NCBI RefSeq assembly: GCF_001424405.1
Contig: NZ_LMPS01000009.1
Coordinates: 124,001-188,000, forward strand
Origin: Dyadobacter sp. Leaf189
GTDB lineage: Bacteria; Bacteroidota; Bacteroidia; Cytophagales; Spirosomataceae
Length of the DNA stretch: 64,000 bases
Reading direction: 5' to 3'
The notes beneath the pieces are model-generated. The model was not told the DNA's origin, made no database searches, and saw only the letters and a list, made by a program, of their open reading frames with translations. Positions 43,709 to 52,535 of the stretch are shown here, piece by piece. Both the position numbers and the translations under genes were made by a program. The first letter of the stretch is position 1. Each line of letters begins with the position of its first letter.

Positions 43709-44587
43709 ATGAGAACACTTTATCTCTTTGCATTTTTGCTCTGCCAAACCGTTTCCTTCGCGCAGGGACCCAGGATTTTGATCGTTACCGCCCACCCCGA
43801 CGATGAAACAATGTTTCCGGTAACTGTTTTCAAAACCACCCGCGAGCTGAAAGGTTCTGCTGATCTTGCATTGATTACCGACGCTTCCGGCGGCTATAAC
43901 GGACTTGTGGCTTCGAGTTATTACGGATTAAATATGGTTGATTCGACAACAGGGAGAAAACATCTGCCTTTGATACGAAAAAAGGAAATCATGGCTTCGG
44001 GAGAGATCCTGGGAATTGGCAATTTCTTCTTCTTTGACCAGCGAGATGATTACTACAACCTGAATGAAAAACCTTATCTGGAAGGTAAAAACTGGGATAT
44101 CAGGTACATTGAAAAGAAGCTCGACCAGATTCTGGCTCAGGGTAACTACGATTTTGTTTTCTGTCTGGTCCCGCACGAAGGGCAGCACGCGCACCACAAA
44201 ACAGCATCCATCAGTGCCATTCGTGCAGTTCAGCGATTTAAAGGTGCAAAAAAGCCTGTTGTGCTGGGCGGACAAGCGCAGAACAAAGGATACACTTTCA
44301 AGTTTTCAGGACTGGCCGGTTATCCCGAGACTAATATTGCTTCCGATGCGCCTGTGTTTGAATTTGATAGGTCGGCAGGTTTTGGAGAGGATAACAAACA
44401 CAGCTACATGATAGTGGCTGACTGGGTGAAAGCGGCGCACAAATCTCAGAGCGGCGATATGAACCAGGCAATGCACCGCGGCGACCTGGAAACATTCTGG
44501 TATTTCTCGCTGAATGGAGAAGCAGGCATTTCAAAAACAAAAGCCTTTTTTGAAGCAATCAACAATGCAGGATATTCCAAAAAGTAG
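43709..44587 (+). CDS. secreted PIG-L/LmbE family deacetylase
   Basis: A 292-residue exported hydrolase. The signal peptide (MRTLYLFAFLLCQTVSFAQ) is followed by the zinc motif VTAHPDDETMFP at about residues 27-36, and the other zinc ligand lies in VPHEGQHAHHKTAS around residue 155. PIG-L proteins remove acetyl groups from N-acetylglucosaminyl or related amides. A signal peptide is unusual for the family's best-known members, and implies a periplasmic or surface substrate. It is monocistronic, convergent with the methyltransferase gene (2 bases apart) and divergent from the SDR gene. Confidence 0.9.
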   Translation: MRTLYLFAFLLCQTVSFAQGPRILIVTAHPDDETMFPVTVFKTTRELKGSADLALITDASGGYNGLVASSYYGLNMVDSTTGRKHLPLIRKKEIMASGEILGIGNFFFFDQRDDYYNLNEKPYLEGKNWDIRYIEKKLDQILAQGNYDFVFCLVPHEGQHAHHKTASISAIRAVQRFKGAKKPVVLGGQAQNKGYTFKFSGLAGYPETNIASDAPVFEFDRSAGFGEDNKHSYMIVADWVKAAHKSQSGDMNQAMHRGDLETFWYFSLNGEAGISKTKAFFEAINNAGYSKK

Positions 44588-44589
44588 CG

Positions 44590-45357
44590 TTATCTGCTCT
44601 GCATTACCATAAATAAGGAACTGCCAAATGGAGCCTTCTGCAGCAATGCAGATTCGGTTTTAGTAACTGTTCTGAGGACGGAATTAATGAAGTTACCGGG
44701 GTATTTCACGTCGGAATCAACTTCATCAACATTGATTGCCTTCGATTTGATCTGGTACTTCTGCCACTGGCGGACTGCCAGAATGGGAAGCGACAGCAGG
44801 AAAGGCCAGTAGGTATTATGTGCAATTTTCAATCCCGCTGCTTTGCTGTATTTGTCAAAATCAGCAATCGTAAATCTGCGCTGGCTTCCTACTGCGAGAT
44901 CGTGAATGCCCGAGAAAGCCTCAAATGCGTGGATATTGATTAATAAAAGTCCATTAGCACGCAGCCGTGAGTTGAAATGCTGTAATGCATTGACAATCTC
45001 TTCATCCGTAAGAAAGTAAAGCGCATCGTTGCAGCATATCACATCGAATATTTCGCCTGGCTGAAACAAATGCACATTGCGCAAATCGCCGAAAGTGACG
45101 TTCAGCTTTCGCTCGCCTGCAAAGTCGATCGCGTGTTGCGAGTAGTCAAAGCCGGTTAGGTTATGATAGCCATTTTCCTGCAAAAAGGACAGCAGTCCGC
45201 CGGTACCACAAGCCGCATCAAGTATTTGAACTGATTTATTATTTTGCCCGAAATGCTTCTGAACCTGACTTAAAACACGCCCATGCAAGCTCTGATACCA
45301 CCATAGCTGCCTTTCCACTTCATACATGCGCTGATATTCCAGGCGGTTGTCGATCAT
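44590..45357 (-). CDS. class I SAM-dependent methyltransferase
   Basis: A 255-residue methyltransferase. SAM-binding motif I is ILDAACGTGGLL near residue 44, followed by GFDYSQHAIDFA, FDVICCNDALYFL (motif II/post I) and GLLLINIHAFEAFSG. It overlaps the preceding glycosyltransferase gene by 4 bases (ATGA) and is the last of a four-gene operon with a sugar 3,4-isomerase and a sugar 3-aminotransferase. In the mycaminose pathway the equivalent enzyme (TylM1) methylates the 3-amino group of the sugar; by context this gene might do so, or might methylate the finished glycan. Sequence alone does not decide. Confidence 0.88.
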   Translation of the reverse strand: MIDNRLEYQRMYEVERQLWWYQSLHGRVLSQVQKHFGQNNKSVQILDAACGTGGLLSFLQENGYHNLTGFDYSQHAIDFAGERKLNVTFGDLRNVHLFQPGEIFDVICCNDALYFLTDEEIVNALQHFNSRLRANGLLLINIHAFEAFSGIHDLAVGSQRRFTIADFDKYSKAAGLKIAHNTYWPFLLSLPILAVRQWQKYQIKSKAINVDEVDSDVKYPGNFINSVLRTVTKTESALLQKAPFGSSLFMVMQSR

Positions 45358-46274
45358 ACGGGCTCCTCGCTGTTATACTTGATCACATACTGCGGCTGGC
45401 CACTTTGTGCCATAAAACTTTTACCAATATATTCACCCAAAACACTCAGCAGCGTGCATTGTATCCCGCCAATGAAGATGAAAGTAGCGGTTACTACCTG
45501 CCAGCCTTTCGGGTCCGGCCCGATCAGCCATTGAATGGTCAGAAATAACAAAAGGAAGAACCCTAATGCAAATAACCCGACTCCGATCGGCATAAAGAGG
45601 CGGATGGGCAGGGAAGAATAGCAGAAAAGGATATTCAGAAAAAGCGAAATCAGCTTCTGCCAATTGTAATTGGAAACTCCTTCCTCCCGCTTCAAATGCG
45701 CTACTTGTACCGTACCAATGTTTCTGGTGATCCTGAAAATCAGCCCGTCAATGTAAGGATAGGGTCCCTGGTATTTGATGATTTCCCGCACCACTTCTCT
45801 CCGGATCAGCTTGAAGCTTGACAGGTAGAGATCCTTGGGTTTGTTGAGCAGGTAGCTTGTCAGCCAGTTCACAAACCTGCTTCCCAGGTTTCGGCTTACG
45901 GAGTGTTGTTTTTTGGAATAATAGGTATAAACGACATCGTGCCGTCCGTTTTCCGCTACCTCTATCAATCTCAGGATTTCTTCCGGCGGGTTCTGAAAGT
46001 CGTCGTCGATCATGACGCAATATTCACCGTAAGCCCAGTTGAGACCGCACATTACTGCATTGAATTCACCGTAATTACGACGAAGCGAAATGAAACGCAC
46101 ATTGGTAAATGCATCAGCAATTTGCAAACAGACCGCCTCTGAATTGTCGCGGCTGCAATCATTTACCAAAACAATTTCAAAAGTGATATCAGATAGTGCC
46201 TGTTGTAATTTTTCCACCAGCGGTCTCAGGGTCTTCTCGCTGTTGTACACTGGAATAATAACAGACAATTTCAT
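45354..46274 (-). CDS. family 2 glycosyltransferase, polyprenyl-phosphate (GtrB/DPM1-like) type
   Basis: A 306-residue glycosyltransferase. The GT-A part has [20 protein letters not shown] at the start, [35 protein letters not shown] with the DDD nucleotide-sugar and metal motif near residue 95, and a segment ending in [14 protein letters not shown]. The last 80 residues hold two transmembrane helices, as in GtrB-type enzymes that move a sugar to undecaprenyl phosphate. It overlaps the aminotransferase gene by 4 bases and the methyltransferase gene by 4 bases. By context its donor is a dTDP-amino-dideoxyhexose. Confidence 0.9.
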   Translation of the reverse strand: MKLSVIIPVYNSEKTLRPLVEKLQQALSDITFEIVLVNDCSRDNSEAVCLQIADAFTNVRFISLRRNYGEFNAVMCGLNWAYGEYCVMIDDDFQNPPEEILRLIEVAENGRHDVVYTYYSKKQHSVSRNLGSRFVNWLTSYLLNKPKDLYLSSFKLIRREVVREIIKYQGPYPYIDGLIFRITRNIGTVQVAHLKREEGVSNYNWQKLISLFLNILFCYSSLPIRLFMPIGVGLFALGFFLLLFLTIQWLIGPDPKGWQVVTATFIFIGGIQCTLLSVLGEYIGKSFMAQSGQPQYVIKYNSEEPV

Positions 46275-47368
46275 GAATGAAAAGTGAATTGATTGACGGT
46301 TTCGATGATGTAAGTGACCTCGTCCTCTTTCAGAACGGGATTAAGCGGCAGACTGACTACCTCGCGATGAATTTGCTCGGTAATGGGAAAACTAAGGTCG
46401 TTCAAAGATGCATAAGCCTGCTGCTTGTGGATCGGTAAAGGATAATGAACGTTGGTCTGTATATTTTTTGAGTCCAGATATGAAATCAACTCCTCGCGCT
46501 GCGGATGCCGCACGACAAACAAATGCCAGGAATCTTCCTGAATGCGGTCGGCTGGTGGCAGGGTAAGTGCTTCCAGATTGATCTCTTCGAGGTACCTTTT
46601 GGCAATCTGGCGCCTTGTTGTGTTTTCTGCATCGAGATAAGGCAGTTTCACATTGAGGATCGCAGCCTGTATTTCGTCCAGCCTGCTGTTGACACCCTGG
46701 TAATCATTTTTATAGCGCTGCAAAGAGCCGTAATTGCGCAAGTACCTGATCTTTTCAGCAAGTTCCGCGTCCGATGTGACCACCGCGCCTGCGTCGCCCA
46801 ATGCACCCAGATTCTTGGTCGGATAAAAGCTGAATGCAGTTGCATGCGCTATTCCGCCCGTTTTTTTATGCTGATAATAAGTGCCGTGCGCCTGGGCGGC
46901 ATCGGTGATCACTTTCAGATTATGTTTCGCGGCCAGCTGCATAATCTGGTCCATTTCACAGCTTCTTCCGTATAGATCAACTGTGATGATCGCCCTGGTT
47001 TCCGAGGTAATTGCCGCTTCTATCAAAGCAGGATCGAGCAACATCGTATTCCGGTCGGGCTCTACGAAAACGGGTTTCAGGTGAAGATAACTGAGTGGCA
47101 GTACCGACGCGATGTAAGTATTGGCAGGCACGATCACCTCACTTCCAGGTGGAAAATCCAAGGCTTTTAAAATCAGGGTAATTGCATCCAGCCCATTCGC
47201 CACGCCCACACAATGCTGTGCTTCACAATAGCCGGCGAAAGCTTCTTCAAATGCTTTGAGTTCGTTACCCAGGATATACCAGCCAGACCTGATCACGCGC
47301 AAGGAAGCTTCTTCAATTGTCTTCAAATACGGCGCATTGACCAGGTTTAAGTCCAGGAAAGGGATCAT
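46271..47368 (-). CDS. DegT/DnrJ/EryC1/StrS sugar aminotransferase
   Basis: A 365-residue PLP-dependent nucleotide-sugar aminotransferase. The start [20 protein letters not shown], the PLP Lys in [17 protein letters not shown] (about residue 184) and [17 protein letters not shown] are typical of the 3-amino branch (FdtB, QdtB, TylB). The preceding gene encodes a sugar 3,4-ketoisomerase, so the ketosugar to be aminated is a dTDP-3-keto-6-deoxyhexose. The 4-base overlap on each side shows tight coupling. The exact sugar (Fuc3N, Qui3N or another) cannot be told. Confidence 0.92.
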   Translation of the reverse strand: MIPFLDLNLVNAPYLKTIEEASLRVIRSGWYILGNELKAFEEAFAGYCEAQHCVGVANGLDAITLILKALDFPPGSEVIVPANTYIASVLPLSYLHLKPVFVEPDRNTMLLDPALIEAAITSETRAIITVDLYGRSCEMDQIMQLAAKHNLKVITDAAQAHGTYYQHKKTGGIAHATAFSFYPTKNLGALGDAGAVVTSDAELAEKIRYLRNYGSLQRYKNDYQGVNSRLDEIQAAILNVKLPYLDAENTTRRQIAKRYLEEINLEALTLPPADRIQEDSWHLFVVRHPQREELISYLDSKNIQTNVHYPLPIHKQQAYASLNDLSFPITEQIHREVVSLPLNPVLKEDEVTYIIETVNQFTFHS

Positions 47369-47751
47369 TGCGTGAGCAGCTGTTTCAGAACGTAAGGTTC
47401 GTCGATATAATCCGCCTTGTCGTAATACTCATTGGAAAGTACCAGCAGAATCGCATCAGCAGAAAAGGTGTCCATGGTATGCCAGTCGCGGGGTTCCAGG
47501 ATCAGGCAGGATGCAGGATTATCCAGTGTGAAATATTCCTCCGTTTCGCCGTTATTGGAATACACCCGGCAGCTTCCGTGAATGCAGATCAATGCATTCC
47601 AGGTTTTATGGTGCCGGTGCCCGCCACGCGACGAGTCCCCTGTACCATAGATATAGAACACGCGCTTTATTGTTCCGGGAATAATCTTCTCGAACACGGT
47701 CAGATTACCCGAATCGGTATTGAAAGTATCTAAAGTAATTAATAGCGGCAT
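47365..47751 (-). CDS. FdtA/QdtA-family dTDP-4-oxo-6-deoxyglucose 3,4-ketoisomerase
   Basis: A 128-residue cupin. The pattern [32 protein letters not shown] and [21 protein letters not shown] is diagnostic, with the His cluster GHRHHKTW near residue 43 and the catalytic Tyr of VFYIYG. The enzyme moves the keto group of dTDP-4-keto-6-deoxyglucose from C4 to C3, ahead of amination. It is the first gene of the four-gene operon and precedes the aminotransferase by a 4-base overlap. Whether the galacto (FdtA) or gluco (QdtA) product is made is not decidable here. RmlA and RmlB must come from elsewhere in the genome. Confidence 0.9.
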   Translation of the reverse strand: MPLLITLDTFNTDSGNLTVFEKIIPGTIKRVFYIYGTGDSSRGGHRHHKTWNALICIHGSCRVYSNNGETEEYFTLDNPASCLILEPRDWHTMDTFSADAILLVLSNEYYDKADYIDEPYVLKQLLTQ

Positions 47752-47987
47752 ATATAATACCCTGTTAGGAAGCGGCTTGCGCCATTTGAGTTGTATAGCT
47801 GAAACCAGGACCGAAGCTCATGCTCCCTTGAAAATACACAAATATTCCCGACATAAAAAAGACGGTGAGCGAGCGGCCTTTATGGATTATTTTATAACTA
47901 TTTGGTTTCAAGTTACAAATAGTGAAAGATCGGACACTCTTAACAAATTATTAATCAAACATTTACAAAAATAAAATAGACGAAAGG

Positions 47988-49187
47988 TTACCTGAAAAAA
48001 TTCCAGCCGAACACATGATCTAAGTACATTAAAACTTTAACAGGAAGTGGTTCCAGCCAAAGAATCCTGTTGTAACCCATGTAAAACACCTGAGGATGAG
48101 TGACACAGACAACTGCCGCAAAGAACAAAATCACCCGCAGCGAGCGTACAGAAGCTGTCTGATGCAGGATGAAAAAGGACAGCAGCACGAATGGAAATCC
48201 GTAAGCCAATGCCCTGTCCAGATCGTGTACGTAAATGCCGGTAGCCACAAGCACTGCAATGCCGATCGTCAATGCGGCGATCAGCCAGTAGCGCCGCGTC
48301 AGCCACAATGCAAGCAATGCAGCCAGCATAATCAGCCAGGTACCTTCGAAAGTAGCCCAAATACTACTGCCCAGTCCATTCCTGTGTGCATTGGCAAACA
48401 GCACGGGCGTGCCGATCGTGGAGTAGCTGTGATTAGGGAAATATTCGGCCTGCACATAAAACCGGATCGCAAAATACACAGCCCACGAAACCCACATAAC
48501 CAGACTCTGTCCTGTAAATACGCGTCGTAAAAGACCGGAGAAGCTGAAATCATTCAATTGATACGCCTGGATTACCATCCAGAAGAGCAGCAGGTACCCG
48601 CCTGCCACCACTGCGCGCTCGTCGGTAAAGAATGCCGCCTGAAGACTCATGAAAATGACAAGAGGATTCCGGCTCAGCAATGCAGCAAGGAGGAAGAAAT
48701 AGGCAAGTCCGTCGCCGTAACCGTGTACATCGGCAAATGCCCAGACACTCACGAACGTGTTTGCGATGGCGAGAATGGAAAGTGCGGTAAGTGCCTTGTC
48801 TGCACAAACCGAGTAGATATAGTCTCCGATCCTTTTCAGGAACAAAACCCCGAGTACCGCCTGAATGACCAGTATGATGAGGATATTACCGTTTGTCAGA
48901 AACGACAGCAGTGGCAGAGTCCAGCGGAAAATCATGTTTTCGCGCCTCACATCGTAGTCCATATCCTTCGGGTGCAGCAGGTCCTGCGCCTGGTTGTGGA
49001 TAAAAACCCAGGCGTCGAGCTTGGTCCCGCCGTCACGAAAATGATCAATCAGGAGTGTATAAGGCGGAAATGCCAGGAACAGCGCCAATGCGACAGAGGC
49101 AAATGTGACTTTCCACAACCAGCTACTACCCGATAGCCGTAATTCAATCGACGCAAAAAACGACTTGTAGAAGTTCTCTAAAAGCAT
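47988..49187 (-). CDS. polytopic membrane protein near the amino-sugar operon
   Basis: A 399-residue protein with about ten hydrophobic helices and almost no soluble domain. An acidic and aromatic first loop (DHFRDGGTKLDAWVFIHNQAQDLLHP) lies after the first helix, then ENMIFRWTLPLLSFL; later loops include FADVHGYGDG and FFTDERAVVAGGY. The early Asp/His-rich outer loop is compatible with a GT-C or GtrC-like polyprenyl-phosphate-dependent transferase, but no motif proves it. It is upstream of the sugar operon on the same strand with a 236-base gap. If it is the transferase, it would use the lipid-linked sugar made by the downstream GtrB-like enzyme. Confidence 0.72.
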   Translation of the reverse strand: MLLENFYKSFFASIELRLSGSSWLWKVTFASVALALFLAFPPYTLLIDHFRDGGTKLDAWVFIHNQAQDLLHPKDMDYDVRRENMIFRWTLPLLSFLTNGNILIILVIQAVLGVLFLKRIGDYIYSVCADKALTALSILAIANTFVSVWAFADVHGYGDGLAYFFLLAALLSRNPLVIFMSLQAAFFTDERAVVAGGYLLLFWMVIQAYQLNDFSFSGLLRRVFTGQSLVMWVSWAVYFAIRFYVQAEYFPNHSYSTIGTPVLFANAHRNGLGSSIWATFEGTWLIMLAALLALWLTRRYWLIAALTIGIAVLVATGIYVHDLDRALAYGFPFVLLSFFILHQTASVRSLRVILFFAAVVCVTHPQVFYMGYNRILWLEPLPVKVLMYLDHVFGWNFFR

Positions 49188-49231
49188 TGAGGCTAAATGT
49201 ATACCGGCTCAAAGATACGTTGATTGAAATC

Positions 49232-52200
49232 TCACTTCCAACTAGCCTCGATCCGGCTGCCCTCCTCACTTTCAATGATCCTCAGATAAGTCTGGATTTC
49301 CTGCTGCAAATCCTCCACGTGGCTGATGATGCCGACAATGCGGTTTTCCTTGCGAAGCGACTTTAAGGTCTCAAAAACGGTTTGCAATGCATTCTTGTCG
49401 AGTGAGCCGAAACCTTCGTCCAGAAAGAAAAAGTTGTGCGTTGATTCATTCCGGATATGAATATGGTCGGCCAGTGCGAGCGCAAGTGAGAGTGCAGCCT
49501 GAAATTTCTGTCCGCCGGAAAGCGTTTTCAGCAGCCGCAAATGTCCGCCATTCAATAAATCCCTGATCCAGAAGCTGTTTCCTTCACCGAGTTCCAAATG
49601 CAGCTGCTGGTGCGTCATCTGGTGAAAGCGCGTATTGGCAGCTTGTATCAGATTTTTCAGGTAAATACTGGAAGCATAGTCCACAAATCCGCTGGAACGA
49701 AAGAGCTTTGCAAGATCATCCAAATGTTCTTTTCTAAGCTTCAATCGTGCCTTTTCCTTTTCCAGCACCTGCTTTCTGGCCAGATCTTCTTCCATTTTCC
49801 TGACCAACCTGTCGAGACCGCCTTCTTCCTTTTGATGCGCATTCAGGTTGGCGGTTAATGTTTGTTTAGCAAGAACCGCGGCTTCGTGCTGTTCTTTATT
49901 GTATTGCTGACCGGTATTTTCCTGCAAAAGCTGCTGCAAATCGCGGCTGGTGCTTTCCAGGGCAAACCTGAAAGTTTCGATCGCCTTTCGCTCAGCATCA
50001 ATGTGGAGCGGGTTCTTCAATATGGTTTCAACCTGCAACTCCGAATCAAATTCATAGCGGGCCAGCTGTAAATCAATGTTTTGCTGAGTCTCTCTGAGAT
50101 CATTTCGATAGCTATCCAATGCAGATTGTAAAGTCGCCTGACTGCCGGCAAGTACATTGTTCTCGGTTTCAAGTGCGTCCAGCTGCTTTTCGGTTTGTTC
50201 AAATAGCGTGGTAACTTCCTTGTAACCCGACTTTAATGCATTTATCTTTTCAACTATTGCTGATTCAGGCTGCGTCTTAAAATCTGCCAGCTTCACCTTT
50301 TCAAGCTGCTCGGATAATGTCAAAATCGTGTTTTCCAGCCTGATAATCTCGTCTCGCAAGGCTTGAAGCGGCTTTTCTACTTTCTCGCTTTTCTCCTGAA
50401 TTTCTGTTTCAAGCTGCAATGCGAGCTTTTTAATAGCTGCTTCTGCTTCACGGATAACTTGCTGGCTTTGGGTTACGGTTTCAAAATGCTTTTCGAAGCT
50501 CTCCCGATCATTCTTATCAAATTTTACCCAAACAAAAAGCGCGTCGTGTTCCTCTGTCTTTTTCTTCGCCAGCAGCCAGCGTTCACGAATGGATAACTTT
50601 TGCTTTTCAAGCTGGTCTATCTGATTAAACAGCCTTTCGACTGTTAACTGCACCTTCCGGATCGCACGGTCATTTGCTTCCAGCTGCCTGGTACTTTTGT
50701 CCACCGCTTCAATGTCTGCATGGAGCGACTGATCGGCATGCAGTACCATGGGGTGGTGCGCCGAGCCGCAAAGGGGGCAAGGTTCTCCATCCTCCAAAGC
50801 GCCTGCATACTGCTGCAATGCAAGCTGGGTATTAATTTTCAGCAGCTTGACAGAAAGTACTTTCCTGCTTTCTTCGTTATTGTTCGAATATTCCTGAACT
50901 GCATTCCGGAACACATCTATATTTGTCTCAATCGGCAAGCCCGGGATGAATGCGGTTCTTACATGCTCCATTTGCGCTTTCAGGGTAGCCTGCTGCGCTT
51001 CAATTTCCGTCTTCAGATCGTCGGCCTCTTTCTTGATAGCCTGTCTGTTTTCTGCCAGATTTTGCGCAGACACAAACCAGGACTTCACCTGACTTAACTC
51101 CTGAATATCTGCAATCTGTACCTTCCGCACCTCGTTCTCGCGCTCGCTTTGCGCAATCTTATCCCTGAGCTGCTCAATGGATTTCTCCCTGCTTTTCAGC
51201 TGGTCTTCTCCCCGCGTAAGTGCCTCCTTCCGTTTCTCGACTGCTGCTTCGTTTTCCAGAATGCGGATTACTTTTTCAAGCTCTTCGGCGGTATCGAGCA
51301 GTTCCTCCCGCGTTTCGTAGCGCGGTTTCAGCTCACTAAGTGTCTGCTTCTGTTTTTTTATCAGTACAGCAAGTGCTTCGCTTCTCAGCTGGTTGTTCAG
51401 AAACTGCTTTTCGTCGCGCTCAGTATCTGCTGTCAGCTTTCTTTTTTGGTCAAAAAGCGATTTGAAATGGAGGGAGCAGATTTCGTAAATGCGCATTGCT
51501 TCTTCCCGGAGCTGCATTCCCGGAGCTTGCAATTCGAGTTCTGCTTTCTGTTTCTGAAGTAAATCAATCTTTTCAGCTGACGCTTTCAACCTTTGAAAAA
51601 GACTTTCCAATTCGGTTTGAAGCAATAATTCCGCGCTTACCCTCCTGATTTCCTCCCGCACCAGCTCACGCTTTTTTTGCTCTTCTGTGATCATTTCCTG
51701 AGTTACTTCCCCCAGCCCGGTAAGCTGCCCGTCCAGGTTCGACAATGCGATATCATTCTGCTTGCTCAGCGAACCCACGTTCCGGCTCAGGTCATACTTT
51801 TCGAGTTGAAAGAGCTCCTTCATCATCCGCGTGCGCTCCGCGTCCCGCAGTTCGATAAACTCCTGAAAACGCCCCTGCGGAATGATGATCGTGCGCCGGA
51901 AGTTGTCGTAACTCAGACCTATTATATCCTCAGCGGACTCATTTTCGGGCAATGGTACCCAGTTTTCATCCGACCAGATATAGGCCCTTCTTTCAAAAGT
52001 CTTTACTTCCTTAAAGTTTTTCGTATTTCTTTTTCCACGGACTGTGAATCTGTAACGATCGCCTTTCTTCCCTGCAATGCATTCAAAATCAATCAGCAGC
52101 TCGTCCGAACGCAGGTTCATCATATTGTAAGTCCGGTCGTCCCCCGACTTGTTGAGCCGCTCGGTATCTCCGTACAATGCATAAGTTATAGCTTCCAGGA

Positions 52201-52330
52201 TGGAAGATTTACCGCTACCAACCGCACCAAAAATGCCGAACAAGGAAGAATCGGTCAAAGGATCGAAATCAATCTCCTGCTCGCTCTGGTAAGAATAAAG
52301 TCCTTTGAGTTTAAGGTATTTGGGGATCAT
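49232..52330 (-). CDS. sbcC: SbcC-type SMC-like nuclease subunit ATPase
   Basis: A 1032-residue ATPase. The N-terminal Walker A is GAVGSGKSSILEAITYALYG near residue 35, two long coiled coils follow, and a zinc hook with CPLCGSAHHPM sits near residue 525. The C-terminal part has the signature LSGGQKFQAALSLALAL, Walker B FFFLDEGFGSLD and a closing SHVEDLQ. With SbcD it degrades hairpins and double-strand ends. sbcD usually lies directly upstream, but here the next gene up is a GH3 protein beyond a 204-base repeat-rich gap, so sbcD must be elsewhere. The frame has no signs of damage. Confidence 0.95.
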   Translation of the reverse strand: MIPKYLKLKGLYSYQSEQEIDFDPLTDSSLFGIFGAVGSGKSSILEAITYALYGDTERLNKSGDDRTYNMMNLRSDELLIDFECIAGKKGDRYRFTVRGKRNTKNFKEVKTFERRAYIWSDENWVPLPENESAEDIIGLSYDNFRRTIIIPQGRFQEFIELRDAERTRMMKELFQLEKYDLSRNVGSLSKQNDIALSNLDGQLTGLGEVTQEMITEEQKKRELVREEIRRVSAELLLQTELESLFQRLKASAEKIDLLQKQKAELELQAPGMQLREEAMRIYEICSLHFKSLFDQKRKLTADTERDEKQFLNNQLRSEALAVLIKKQKQTLSELKPRYETREELLDTAEELEKVIRILENEAAVEKRKEALTRGEDQLKSREKSIEQLRDKIAQSERENEVRKVQIADIQELSQVKSWFVSAQNLAENRQAIKKEADDLKTEIEAQQATLKAQMEHVRTAFIPGLPIETNIDVFRNAVQEYSNNNEESRKVLSVKLLKINTQLALQQYAGALEDGEPCPLCGSAHHPMVLHADQSLHADIEAVDKSTRQLEANDRAIRKVQLTVERLFNQIDQLEKQKLSIRERWLLAKKKTEEHDALFVWVKFDKNDRESFEKHFETVTQSQQVIREAEAAIKKLALQLETEIQEKSEKVEKPLQALRDEIIRLENTILTLSEQLEKVKLADFKTQPESAIVEKINALKSGYKEVTTLFEQTEKQLDALETENNVLAGSQATLQSALDSYRNDLRETQQNIDLQLARYEFDSELQVETILKNPLHIDAERKAIETFRFALESTSRDLQQLLQENTGQQYNKEQHEAAVLAKQTLTANLNAHQKEEGGLDRLVRKMEEDLARKQVLEKEKARLKLRKEHLDDLAKLFRSSGFVDYASSIYLKNLIQAANTRFHQMTHQQLHLELGEGNSFWIRDLLNGGHLRLLKTLSGGQKFQAALSLALALADHIHIRNESTHNFFFLDEGFGSLDKNALQTVFETLKSLRKENRIVGIISHVEDLQQEIQTYLRIIESEEGSRIEASWK

Positions 52331-52336
52331 TTTCGG

Positions 52337-52535
52337 GGCTTTCGGCCATCAGCTGTCGGCCGTCGGCTTTTTTTATTAAAATATAAATGTTTGTTAATGA
52401 AAACTTCGGCTTTCGGCAGTCAGCTTTCGGCTTTTTTATTTGAAGCGGGGCAGTCAACAAAATACATTTGCATTCAGACATCGGATGTCAAAAACAACTC
52501 AATAGCCGAGTGCCGATAGCCGACAGCCGACAGCC
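52337..52535. repeat. cluster of CGGCTTTCGGC-type repeats in both orientations
   Basis: The gap between the GH3 and sbcC genes contains the unit GGCTTTCGGCCATCAG near 52337-52368, CGGCTTTCGGCAGTCAGC near 52406-52431, and the reverse-complement form (GCCGACAGCCGACAGCC) near 52519-52535. They are the same family as the unit at 13194-13237. The inverted copies can form hairpins. Confidence 0.68.
52439..52470 (+). promoter_or_regulatory. consensus promoter with no gene behind it
   Basis: TTTG at 52439-52442 and TACATTTG at 52463-52470 are 20 bases apart and fit the Bacteroidota consensus well. It points on the plus strand into the end of the GH3 gene, which runs the other way. A small RNA, an antisense RNA or a chance match are all possible. 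Confidence 0.4.

Noticed and set aside
51677-52519. 280-residue frame antisense to sbcC
   Set aside because: It lies under a full SbcC gene and carries no recognisable domain.
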